A DNA stretch of 64,000 nt from Xylocopa sonorina (lineage: Eukaryota > Arthropoda > Insecta > Hymenoptera > Apidae). Shown here piece after piece: positions 10,794 through 18,916 of this stretch (positions within the stretch are counted from its first letter, which is position 1; each line of letters opens with the position of its first letter). Where the stretch lies: NCBI RefSeq assembly GCF_050948175.1, contig NW_027490239.1, forward strand, positions 620,001 to 684,000, in the 5' to 3' direction. The translations under genes were made by a program, and so were the position numbers. The notes beneath the pieces were generated by a model that saw nothing but the letters and a program-made list of their open reading frames with translations, was not told where the DNA came from and ran no database searches.

Positions 10794-11354
10794 AATACAA
10801 TTAGAATTGACACGATTTCTTAACAAGCAACAATTATATTTAACTTAAAATGAAATGATAATGATTGAGTTATTTTCATGTTTTCTGATGCCTCTGAATG
10901 TGAATTTCTACTAAGATCTTGCGCGATGAAGTTAGACTGTTTTATAGTGAATTCGTGTGGACAAGTGGTCATTAGATGGTACGTTATTGGTGGAAAATTT
11001 GCATCTTTTTCGAAAACTGGGAGGAAACAAGAAGGAGCGAAAAGAGGGACCAAGGGTTGTAGATCGGTGACAACACGTGAGAGGAGCAGACAATAAAAGA
11101 ATAAAACGACCAGGTGTATAGTATATGCAATTTGAAGGTTCATCACGAAGTATCAATTTTGAACATTATGATAAGACGACATTTGTTGCTTTAGGAGTTT
11201 ATTACTGCTATGTGTGGATTACGGATTATGCAGGATATGTGGAATTAGGAGCTTGGTAGCAAGATGTTTCGTTGAGTGAATTATGGCAAGTGTCTGAATA
11301 AGGATGAATCAATTAATTATTACAGCATGAATCGCATGTTTGTCGTAGGACACA
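10794..11354 (-). repeat. BEL/Pao 5' LTR, truncated at its inner end
   Basis: Aligns with 5924-6481. On the element strand it starts TGTGTCC (complement of 11348-11354). The last roughly 130 bp of the LTR (counterpart of 5790-5923) are missing, together with the primer binding site. The two LTRs differ at many positions. Confidence 0.75.
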
Positions 11355-11590
11355 TTGCATGCAGCATTAGAACTCTACTGCTTTGACCGGTAGACACTAT
11401 AAGACGCCACGTTGGTGCTAGAAACTGTAGAATTCACATACTTTTGACGAGTAGAACGGATAAGGTTAAAGTGCTGCACAGAAAATTACAGCTGTCTTAC
11501 TTTGAAACGCTGAAGTGAGATACGATATAGCATTGCATGGAGCATTACAACTCTATTGATTTGAAACGTAGACATTATGAACAATTTTAA
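11355..11590 (-). repeat. Diverged satellite, orientation A
   Basis: Continuation of the array interrupted by the BEL/Pao element, with GCATGCAGCATTAGAACTC and GTAGACACTATAAGACGCCA. It ends near 11590, where the orientation flips. Confidence 0.7.
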
Positions 11591-12478
11591 CATAAAATAA
11601 TAACAAATAGAGTTCGAATGTTTCATAAAACGCGAAAGCGCTTCTCATTTCTATGTCTCAGAATAAGATGTAATTCAATGCAACGCGTTATGTACATCTC
11701 GTCAATACTTCAAGAGCATGTAAATCCCACAATTTCTTACTGCAGAATAGTGATTATAGATGTCCATATACCGAAGCTATACAGTTCCAATTCTTCATAA
11801 AACTCGATATCGCATCCCGATTCTATGATTCACGATAAGATGTAATATCATTGCAACGCGTTATGCTTATCTCGTATATACTTAAAAAAAAATTTAAGCC
11901 CCATGTTTCCTTTGTACGGAACAGCGTTTGTAGATGTCTATATATCGAACCAATGGAATTCTAATTATTCATAAAACGCAATATCGCATCTCAATTCTAT
12001 GTTTCATGATAAGATGTGAAATGAATGCAGCGCGCTATGTAAATCTGGTAAACACGCCATAAAAATGTAAATCCTACACTTCTATGCGTCGGAGTAACGT
12101 TTCTAGATGTCTAAGCATCGAAGCGATACAGTTCTAATGCTTCATAGAACGATAGCATCTTAGTTCTATGATTCATGATAAGATGTAATTTCAATGCAAC
12201 GCGTTATGTATATCTCGTAAGCACTTCAAAAGAATGTAAATCCCACACTTCCTTGCTACGAAATAGCGTTTCTAGATGCCTATCTATCGAAATAATAGAG
12301 TTCTAATGCTTCATAAAACACGATATGCAATCTCATTGCTACGTTACATGGCAAGATGTAATTCAATGTAATGCGTTATGTATATCTCGTCTACACCTCA
12401 AAGGAATGTATATTCCACTCTTCTTTGCTACGGATCATCGTTTCCTGATGCCTACTTATTCTAGCAATAGAGTACTAA
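11591..12478 (+). repeat. Satellite, orientation B, intermediate divergence
   Basis: About five monomers with TGCTTCATAAAAC, ATGATAAGATGTAAT, GCAACGCGTTATGTATATCT and AATGTAAATCCCAC. These are closer to the inner 174-bp monomer than the left edge is, but clearly distinct, for example GCAACGCGTTATG in place of GCGAAGTGTCATG. Confidence 0.8.
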
Positions 12479-13640
12479 TGTAAGTAATCTTAAGTTTTTC
12501 CTTCCCGCGCGGGGAGTTCGTTTGGATGTTCCGGAACGGCGCATTCGAGTCGGATTCCAAATGTCCAGATACGGGTCCACTAAGCGGACGTCCGTTCTAG
12601 CTTAACGGTACAGGAATATGGAAAATCGACGTGTGTCTTTACTCTAGTCTCGGAAGATCTCAACAGAATGATCTCGGAGAGGCGTGAACTCGTGTAAGAC
12701 TTCGTACTAAATGAATTTATAATAATAGTAAGACAAGGAATGTTTAGAACAATGAGAATTGTAAGTACTGGCCAAATAAAGTATTTTCTAAATAAAACTA
12801 AGCTTACACTGTTACCTCCCTATGCTAAAGTTTACTAAGTAGAAGGATTCGATGATATTAGAATATAATTAGAGTTAGAATTAGCAACCTGAATTGAATT
12901 AGATTTTGAGTTGGAATGGTCGAAATCGATTTGAATTAGAGTTTAAAATTGAGAGAGGTCCGCTCGCTTGGAGCGGATGACTCGAACTTGGTTCGAATTA
13001 TAATTGAGAGAGGTCCGCATGCTTGGAGCGAATGACTCGAACTACACTTTCAGCTCGCGAACATGCGACCTCATCGGATCGCATGGCGCGCGAGTCGCGG
13101 GGTGCCAGAGTGGGGCGGACGCTCGGCTCACGGAGTGGGATGGACGGTCGTGGTGGGGCGCGCGCGTTCGGCGTGAGCCACGAGCGTCTGGCGCTCCCTC
13201 GGGCGCTTTGCTTATTTCCTATTTCTGTTAAGTACGCTCTTAAAATTAGGATTGCACATGAGATGCCTTATGCTAGCTTGTGTGTGCTGTGTCATGTATG
13301 TACATCGAGTGTAGTGTGCTTAAATTATAGAATTTGCTTAATTTTATTTATAATAGTATGTAAAGTACGGATACGGGTGCGTAACGACCGGCAACTCTTC
13401 ATAATACGAGGAATGGTTCTCGTGCGGAGGCCGTGGCTCGCTCGTGCTCCAGCTATATGCGACACGTACGCCTCGTGACGCGATCGTGTTATCCAACACC
13501 ACTGGTGCGAGGGTGGCTGCCTTAGCTCGGCGATCGGTCTGTGTTACCCTGTGTCGATATGATCGTTTCTACAATGGCGGCCGGAGGTGTGTGCGGCTTT
13601 GCCAGGGGGTGTAGATGGCACCGTAAGGTTCGGTGGACGT
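12479..13640. mobile_element. E2: unclassified insertion with AT-rich and GC-rich blocks
   Basis: Satellite stops after 12478 and a short piece resumes at about 13645. The left edge has TG (12479) and the right edge has GACGTCACA (to about 13640), so TG...CA ends are possible, but I see no convincing target duplication. Composition runs ordinary (12480-12660), AT-rich (12680-12960), GC-rich (13000-13210), then ordinary. A GAGAGAGGTCCGC motif is repeated about 60 bp apart (about 12952 and 13006). Frames at 13004-13231 and 13023-13478 are in the GC-rich part and I assign no function. E3 shares the layout and a GACGTCACA end. It may be a solo LTR of a family not otherwise seen here. Confidence 0.4.
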
Positions 13641-13647
13641 CACAGTA

Positions 13648-13684
13648 ATATCAATGTAACGCATAATGTATATCTCGACTACAG
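13648..13684 (+). repeat. Satellite remnant between insertions
   Basis: Short piece GTAATATCAATGTAACGC plus ATGTATATCTCGACTACAG, matching the orientation-B monomer. Its last 15 bases are the duplicated target described below. Confidence 0.7.
13670..13684 (+). repeat. Target duplication copy 1 (ATATCTCGACTACAG)
   Basis: Same 15 bases as 14309-14323 and 14835-14849. It corresponds to the satellite segment usually read as TATCTCGTCTACAC. Confidence 0.8.
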
Positions 13685-14308
13685 GGGGGTGGGGGTGCAA
13701 CGTAAACTACCATACGCATTCGTAGGTGTCGGGCGGCCCGTTGGCGCCTAGTATCAAAGAATAGCGATGGTCCCGGTGATAAGGTTACAGGGTGGATGAC
13801 TCACACTCTAGCCTTGCATCAAACCTCCTCGTGGTCCCCCCCCCCCCGGAATGTGCCGCAGGTGGATTGCCTACGGCATTCAGATTGATGCTGGTCGGGG
13901 GACGGAGTCCCTGCCCATATTTCATGTTCTGCCCCATAGCAGCTCTGCCCTCCACTTCTATCGAATATAAATGGGACAGTTAGAATCTCAAATGTTGCCT
14001 CTACTTAAACATTCTGTTCGTAGATCAAAGTCCTTACGCCGACTATGAGTCAAGACTAAAAATGTCCTTTCCTCAAAGAGAGCGACAGGCGGCGATGGGG
14101 CGCCGCCGTGTGCAGCCACGTCTTAATTAAACGGATGGGTACTTTTTCTTATACCCAAATGACGATAACAGTGGTGCCGTACTTTCCTAGCCCCGGACCG
14201 AGGCAGCAGGTCCGTTGGGCGGCTAGGATGGGCTTTGTTATTTTTCGCGTATGCCCTAAGAGGCGAGGTAGCATCCCTGAGCTCCCTCCCGGGGCCAGGT
14301 TTAAAGTA
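13685..14308. mobile_element. Putative 5'-truncated non-LTR retroelement, copy 1
   Basis: A 624-bp non-satellite segment bounded by 15-bp direct repeats. It starts with a G-rich run, contains a 12-C tract (13836-13847) next to CTCCTCGTGG, and ends TTTAAAGTA just before the repeat. Variable-length target duplications of this size and no LTR or terminal inverted repeat point to target-primed reverse transcription. The CTCCTCGTGG element recurs in the next segment. No reverse-transcriptase motif is present, so only a 3' untranslated fragment or a SINE-like element would remain. The class is inferred. Confidence 0.45.
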
Positions 14309-14323
14309 ATATCTCGACTACAG
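14309..14323 (+). repeat. Target duplication copy 2
   Basis: ATATCTCGACTACAG again, between the two inserted segments. Confidence 0.8.
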
Positions 14324-14834
14324 GGGTTCCAGAACCTGGGTGTCCAGGAAGTACCCATCCCCACCTCCTCGTGGTGGAACATGGGCGCCGGGCTTGCCCG
14401 GTGGCTAACGGCTAAGGCATAATACTGCGACTCGGGGGATTGGTGCATCTATCGATTTGCTCAAACTAGTCCGACCCACATTCATAGAGCAAAATTGAAT
14501 AAGACTGAAACTGGCAGTCTCAATCATCTATAAATTTGGCCAAACTGATCCATCCTAATTCAAAAAGGGTCAGAGTGAGCGTGTTTGCGTACACGTAGTG
14601 AGTTCGCCTCCCCGAGGTTCCCCGTGGGTACTCCGCGGTTAGGATTCCTCCTCTCCGACGGAGTAGCTGAAGGACTCACCCGTGGGAAAAGCGCCGCGCA
14701 ACATCTGGATTTTTCTATCGCCCGTTTGAGTGAGGTGGGTGTAACTAGTTGGTAGATGGTAGATTCTGTTAGCGTATACCCGTCTGGGTGAGGAAGCACG
14801 CCAGATCACCGTCCTGGTGTAGGGCAGACAATAA
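14324..14834. mobile_element. Putative 5'-truncated non-LTR retroelement, copy 2
   Basis: A 511-bp segment between the second and third 15-bp repeat. It begins GGGTTCCAGAACCTGGG, contains CACCTCCTCGTGGTGGAAC, and ends GGGCAGACAATA before the repeat. The CTCCTCGTGG block is shared with the neighbouring segment, but the rest differs, so the two are not simple copies of one another. Overlapping frames on both strands (for example 14108-14422 plus and 14149-14448 minus) have no recognisable domain. Confidence 0.45.
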
Positions 14835-14849
14835 ATATCTCGACTACAG
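14835..14849 (+). repeat. Target duplication copy 3
   Basis: Third ATATCTCGACTACAG, which runs directly into satellite (TTCAAAAGAATATAAATGCC). Confidence 0.8.
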
Positions 14850-17253
14850 TTCAAAAGAATATAAATGCCACACTTACTAGCTACGGAATAGTGTTTCTAG
14901 ATGTCAATTTATCGAAGCAATGGATTTCTAATGTTTCATAAAACGCAGTGTCGCATCTCATTTCTATGTATCATGATTAAATATAATTCAATGCTGCGCG
15001 TTATGTTTGTCTAGTCAATACTTCAAAATAATGTAAATCCCACTCTTCCTAGCGATGGAATAGCGTTTGTAGATGTCTAGGTATCGCAGCAATGGTGTTC
15101 TAATGCTTCATAAAACTCAATATCGCATCTCATTTCTATGTCTCTTGATAAGGTATAATATTAAATACAACGCGTTATGTATATCCCGTCTACACATCAA
15201 AGAATGTAAATCCAACACTTTCTCACCATAAAATAGCGCTTTTATATGTCCACATATCGAAGGAATAGAGATATTTTGCTTCATAAAACGCGATATCGCA
15301 TCCCATTTCTATATCTCATGATAAGATATAATATTCAACGCAACCCGTTATATGTATCTCGTCTGCACTTCAAAAGAAAGTAAATGCCACACATTCTTGC
15401 TACGGCAATTTGTGTCTCTAGGTGTGTACTTATTGATGCAATGGAGATCTAATGTTTCATAAAACGCGATATCGCAACTCATTTCTATGCTTCATGACAA
15501 GAGATGTAATATTCAATGCAACGCGCTATGTATCTCTCGAATACCATTCAGAAGAACGTAAATCCCACACTTCCTTCCTACGGAATAGCGTTTCTAGATG
15601 TCTACGTTTCGAAATAATAACGTTCCAATGCTTCATGAAACGCGATATCGCATCTCATTTCAATGTCTCACGATAAGATGAAACATCATTGCAACGCGTT
15701 ATGTATATCGCGTCAACACTTCGGGAGAATGTAAATCCCACACATCCTTGCTACGTGATAGCGTTTCTAGATGTCTACGTTTCGAAGCAACAGAGTTCAA
15801 ACGCTTCATAAAGCGCGATATCGTATCTCGTTTCCATGTCTCAAGGTAAGATGCAATATGCAGTGCAACGCGTTATGTATATCTCGTCAACACGTCTAAA
15901 AAATGTAAATGCCACACTTCCTTGGAACGGGATAGCGTTTCTAGATGTCTACGTTTTGAAGAAATAGACTTCTAATTCTTCATAAAATTCGATATCGTAT
16001 CTCAATTCTATGGTTCATGATAAGATGTAATTCAATGCAACGCTTTATGTATATCTTGTCTACACATCAAAAGAATGTAATGCCGCACTTCCTAGCTACG
16101 GAATAGCGTTTCTAGATGTCTATATATCACAGCAGTGGAGTTCTAATGCTTCATAAAACGCGATATCGCATCTCATTTCTATGTCTCATGATAGGGTGTA
16201 ATATTGAATGGAACGCATTATGTTTATGTGCTTGCACCCTTCACAAGAATGTGAATCCCACACTTCCATGCTATGGGATAATGTCCCTAGGTGTCTGCAT
16301 GTCGTAGCAATAGGGTTTCAATTCTTCATTCAACGCGATATCGCATCTCATTTCTATGATGCATGTTAAGATGTAATATTCAAAGCAACGCATTTTGTTT
16401 ATCTGCTTCTACATTTCAAAAGAGTGTGTGTGCTACACTTTCTTGCTTAGGTATCGCGTCGCGATAGGTAGTGCATCGCGATATCGCTTTTCATATCAAC
16501 AGTTCAAAGGAAGTTAGTATGTTGTGGAGCTTTATGCATCGCATTATGCTTGTTTGCTTCTGCACCTCGAACGAATGTGAATCTTAAACGTCCTTGCAAT
16601 GGGATAGCGTTTCTAGATGTTTATGGGCCGAAGCAATAGAGTTATAATACTCTATTCATCGTGATGTCGAATCCGAATTCAAAGTTTCATGATAAGATGT
16701 AATATTCATCGCATCGCGTGATGTTCATCTGCTTCTACACTTCAAAAGTATGTGAATTCTACAGTTCCATGCAACAGGATGGGGCTTCAAAGGTTCTACG
16801 TATCAAAGCAATGGAGTTCTAATACTCGATGCAATGCGATGGCTCATCTCACTCCAGCGTTCCAAAGTAAGTAAGTTGTATTCTTCTATATATGGAGTTA
16901 TGCCTGTCTTCTTCTACGATTTGAAGGAATGTGAATTGCACAATTCTATGCAACTAGATGGCGCTTTATAGTGTCTTCTCATTGAAGAAGTTGTTTTCTA
17001 GTGTTCTATGCAATGCAATGGCATATCTCATTTCAGCGTCTGAAAGTAAGTAAGATGGTATCCTCTATGCATAGCACTACGCTTATCTGATATTATACTT
17101 CATTAGAATGTGAAGTCCACAGTTCCATGCATTAGGATTGCCCTTTAATGGGTCCGCTTGTCAATGCAATAGAGTTCCAATGCTGCATGCAATGTGATGG
17201 TGCAACCAATTGCAACGTTTCATAGTAAGTATGCTATACTCTTCTATGCGTAC
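14850..17253 (+). repeat. Satellite, orientation B, 174-bp period, diverged
   Basis: About 14 monomers. GCAACGCG recurs at about 15691 and 15865 (174 bp). From about 16450 rightward the monomers resemble the old edge type (GGCGCTTTATAGTGTC, TTCAAAGTAAGTAAGTTG). The array is cut at 17253 by the Ty3/gypsy element and picks up in register at 22763. Confidence 0.8.
17250..17253 (+). repeat. Target-site duplication GTAC, left
   Basis: GTAC precedes the 5' LTR and also follows the 3' LTR (22763-22766). Removing the element restores a continuous satellite monomer. Confidence 0.95.
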
Positions 17254-17650
17254 TGTGGCGGCTACGATTCCTGGTATTTTCGAGTCGTAAATTCTCTAAA
17301 GAAATAACAATGCGTTCCTACGACACAGCGCAGGTCTGGCCACCGCGGGTTAGCACTTGGCGACCAGGCCCGCGCGTTTCCTAAACCCGATACCCGTCTG
17401 GTTTGTGTCCATCATCTGGGCCAAGCAATTGTTTCCCTTAAGATTTCGTCGCGACTGAGCATTGCCAGTCGCGTACGATAGATCCTTGAACTTGGTTTAT
17501 TTATGACCAATTTCCGTCCGTTACGTTTCGTGGAAACGTTCACTCTCCTCGTCTGTGCATCCATCCTTTTCATTCTGGGATTTCCCATCCTTTTCTATAC
17601 GCATTTTTAAGGGACGACATTTTCGTCCTCGCGACAGTTCGATTCGGACA

Positions 17651-17748
17651 GTTCGGTTAGAACGAGGCAAGCACATAGTTCTGTTAGAACGGCGCTAGCA
17701 TATAGTTCGGTTAGAACAGTTCGGCGAGAACACCCTGTTCGTTAGAGC
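17651..17748 (+). promoter_or_regulatory. Repeated GTTCNGTTAGAAC motifs in LTR
   Basis: Five close copies start at 17651, 17678, 17705, 17719 and 17737; the first three are exactly 27 bp apart. The second copy, GTTCTGTTAGAAC, is a perfect inverted repeat (GTTCT, 3-nt centre, AGAAC). The same block sits in the 3' LTR at 22451-22548. A role as protein-binding sites is inferred from the dyad and spacing; no factor is assigned. Confidence 0.5.
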
Positions 17749-17904
17749 AACCTCCATATTCGTTAAGAATTGTGAGGTCAAGTTGAGTTTCACTAGAGTC
17801 GCGTAGCGGCGTAAAAGAAATCGTAGCCGTAGCACCGCCCCCAACATTAAGAACTATTGTTTTATTATTGTTTCGCTATTGATAACTGTTGTTGATTGTT
17901 TTAT

Positions 17905-17910
17905 ATTAAA
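17905..17910 (+). terminator. Possible poly(A) signal ATTAAA
   Basis: ATTAAA lies 53-58 bp before the LTR end; in the 3' LTR the same site is 22705-22710, where it would act in 3' processing. ATTAAA is the common variant of AATAAA. No AATAAA is nearer the end. Confidence 0.4.
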
Positions 17911-17967
17911 TTGTGGGCAAAAAGGTCGAGTGTGATTTCTTACTCCCGTTACATTGCCCTCAATTAT

Positions 17968-17985
17968 TGGTGACCCCGACGTGAT
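17968..17985 (+). other. Primer binding site for tRNA-Trp
   Basis: TGGTGACCCCGACGTGAT, 5 bp after the 5' LTR, is complementary to the 3' end of insect tRNA-Trp including CCA, as I recall that tRNA (acceptor end ...CGTCGGGGTCA-CCA). It would prime minus-strand DNA synthesis. The tRNA identity is from memory; the location and the TGG start are as seen. Confidence 0.8.
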
Positions 17986-18070
17986 CACCGAACGTGTAGT
18001 GCGGTAGTGATCCGTCGTAACATATAACAGTAGTGCGGAACGTTTTTTGTGGTTGGTGCATAACATCATT

Positions 18071-18916
18071 ATGGCTACACCATCTCACTCCGGTGCCTCC
18101 GTGGATCGCGTGGCCGTCCGTCTACCGGATTTTTACGCAGCGGATCCGGAGATGTGGTTTACTATCGCGGAACGCAGTTTCGAGGCCGCAGGAGTAACCA
18201 CGGAGCACACCAGGTACGGCTATATCCTCGGTGCGTTGCCAACGCAGTACTCCATGGAGGTGAGAGATATTATCATGAATCCACCTGCTGCCACGCCGTA
18301 CCAGAAGCTGAAGACGGAGCTGATCCGTCGGTTGAGCTCGTCGCAGGAGCAGAAGACCCGGCGCCTCCTGGAATCCGAGGAAATGGGCGACAGAAGACCG
18401 TCGCAATTTTTGCGCCACCTCCGAAACCTGGCCGGTACGACCGTATCGGACAACGTGCTGAAGACCCTGTGGATGGGTCGGCTACCTGCGAGCCTGCAGC
18501 TGATTCTCGCCACGATGCGGGACGCGGAGTTGGACCGCATTGCGGAAGTGGCGGACGCCGTGTCCGAAACCTACCACGGCAGCGCCAAGATCGCGGTAGC
18601 TTCCGCCTCCGCCGGAGCGGCCGGCGGAAATACACATGGAAGCGGTAGCGCTGACGCCTCGGTTCACGAGTGTATTAGTCAGCTGCGAGAAGAAATCGCG
18701 ACCCTCCGCAGAGAAGTGAACCGGGGAAGACCTTCGCGACGTGACGGAGAGCGGGGAAGATCACCTCGACGTTCGCGATCCGGTTCAGCTGCCCGACGAC
18801 GCCTCGAGCTACGAGGAGGTAGGTGTTACTACCATTGGAAATTCGGCTCGCAGGCCCATATCTGCACACCGCCGTGCAACTGGCACTCGTCGGGAAACGC
18901 CAAGGGCAGTCGTTAA
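18071..18916 (+). CDS. gag: Ty3/gypsy Gag polyprotein
   Basis: 281 aa from the ATG at 18071 (A at -3, G at +4), the first ATG of this frame; the frame is open slightly upstream but only with non-ATG codons. Gag forms the particle and packages RNA. Residues 10-165 resemble the retrotransposon capsid region (RLPDFYAADPEMWFTIAE near the N-terminus, then QFLRHLRNL). A heptad-like stretch ECISQLREEIATLRREV follows, then a basic run rich in R and S. The nucleocapsid knuckle is C252-x2-H255-x9-C265-x3-C269, not the usual CX2CX4HX4C. The last 90 bases overlap pol. The frameshift site GGGAAAC is at codons 274-276, and the stop TAA at 18914-18916 falls in the loop of the predicted stem. Confidence 0.95.
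   Translation: MATPSHSGASVDRVAVRLPDFYAADPEMWFTIAERSFEAAGVTTEHTRYGYILGALPTQYSMEVRDIIMNPPAATPYQKLKTELIRRLSSSQEQKTRRLLESEEMGDRRPSQFLRHLRNLAGTTVSDNVLKTLWMGRLPASLQLILATMRDAELDRIAEVADAVSETYHGSAKIAVASASAGAAGGNTHGSGSADASVHECISQLREEIATLRREVNRGRPSRRDGERGRSPRRSRSGSAARRRLELRGGRCYYHWKFGSQAHICTPPCNWHSSGNAKGSR

Larger units (their letters stand above)
5790..11354 (-). mobile_element. Degenerate BEL/Pao LTR retrotransposon
   Basis: A minus-strand element lies inside orientation-A satellite. In element order it has a truncated 5' LTR (10794-11354), gag zinc-knuckle region, protease, reverse transcriptase, integrase core, integrase tail, polypurine tract and 3' LTR (5790-6481). The domain order protease-RT-RNase H-integrase and the motifs DYxGP, SDxxxNFVGAN and LWEAAVKS are typical of BEL/Pao. 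The frame is broken by several stops and frameshifts, the 5' end of the internal region is deleted, and the RT catalytic motif is disrupted, so it cannot move by itself. The two LTR copies differ at many positions, so the insertion is old. Confidence 0.85.
17254..17962 (+). repeat. Ty3/gypsy 5' LTR
   Basis: 709 bp, begins TGTGGCGGCTACG and ends CATTGCCCTCA. It carries a series of GTTCNGTTAGAAC motifs at 17651-17748 and a poly(A)-type signal ATTAAA at 17905-17910. It would contain promoter and RNA 5' end, but I cannot place the start site with confidence. Confidence 0.97.

Noticed and set aside
13836..13847. 12-C tract as a functional site
   Set aside because: A homopolymer of this length is prone to sequencing and slippage error; no further support.
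14149..14448. 99-aa minus frame overlapping a 104-aa plus frame
   Set aside because: Both lie in a GC-rich retroelement fragment, no motif, mutually overlapping.
18047..18070. Gag start upstream of 18071
   Set aside because: The upstream codon is TTG. The ATG at 18071 has good context and is the first in frame.
18273..18635. 120-aa minus frame and other frames antisense to gag and pol
   Set aside because: Shadows of the GC-rich gag-pol coding sequence.
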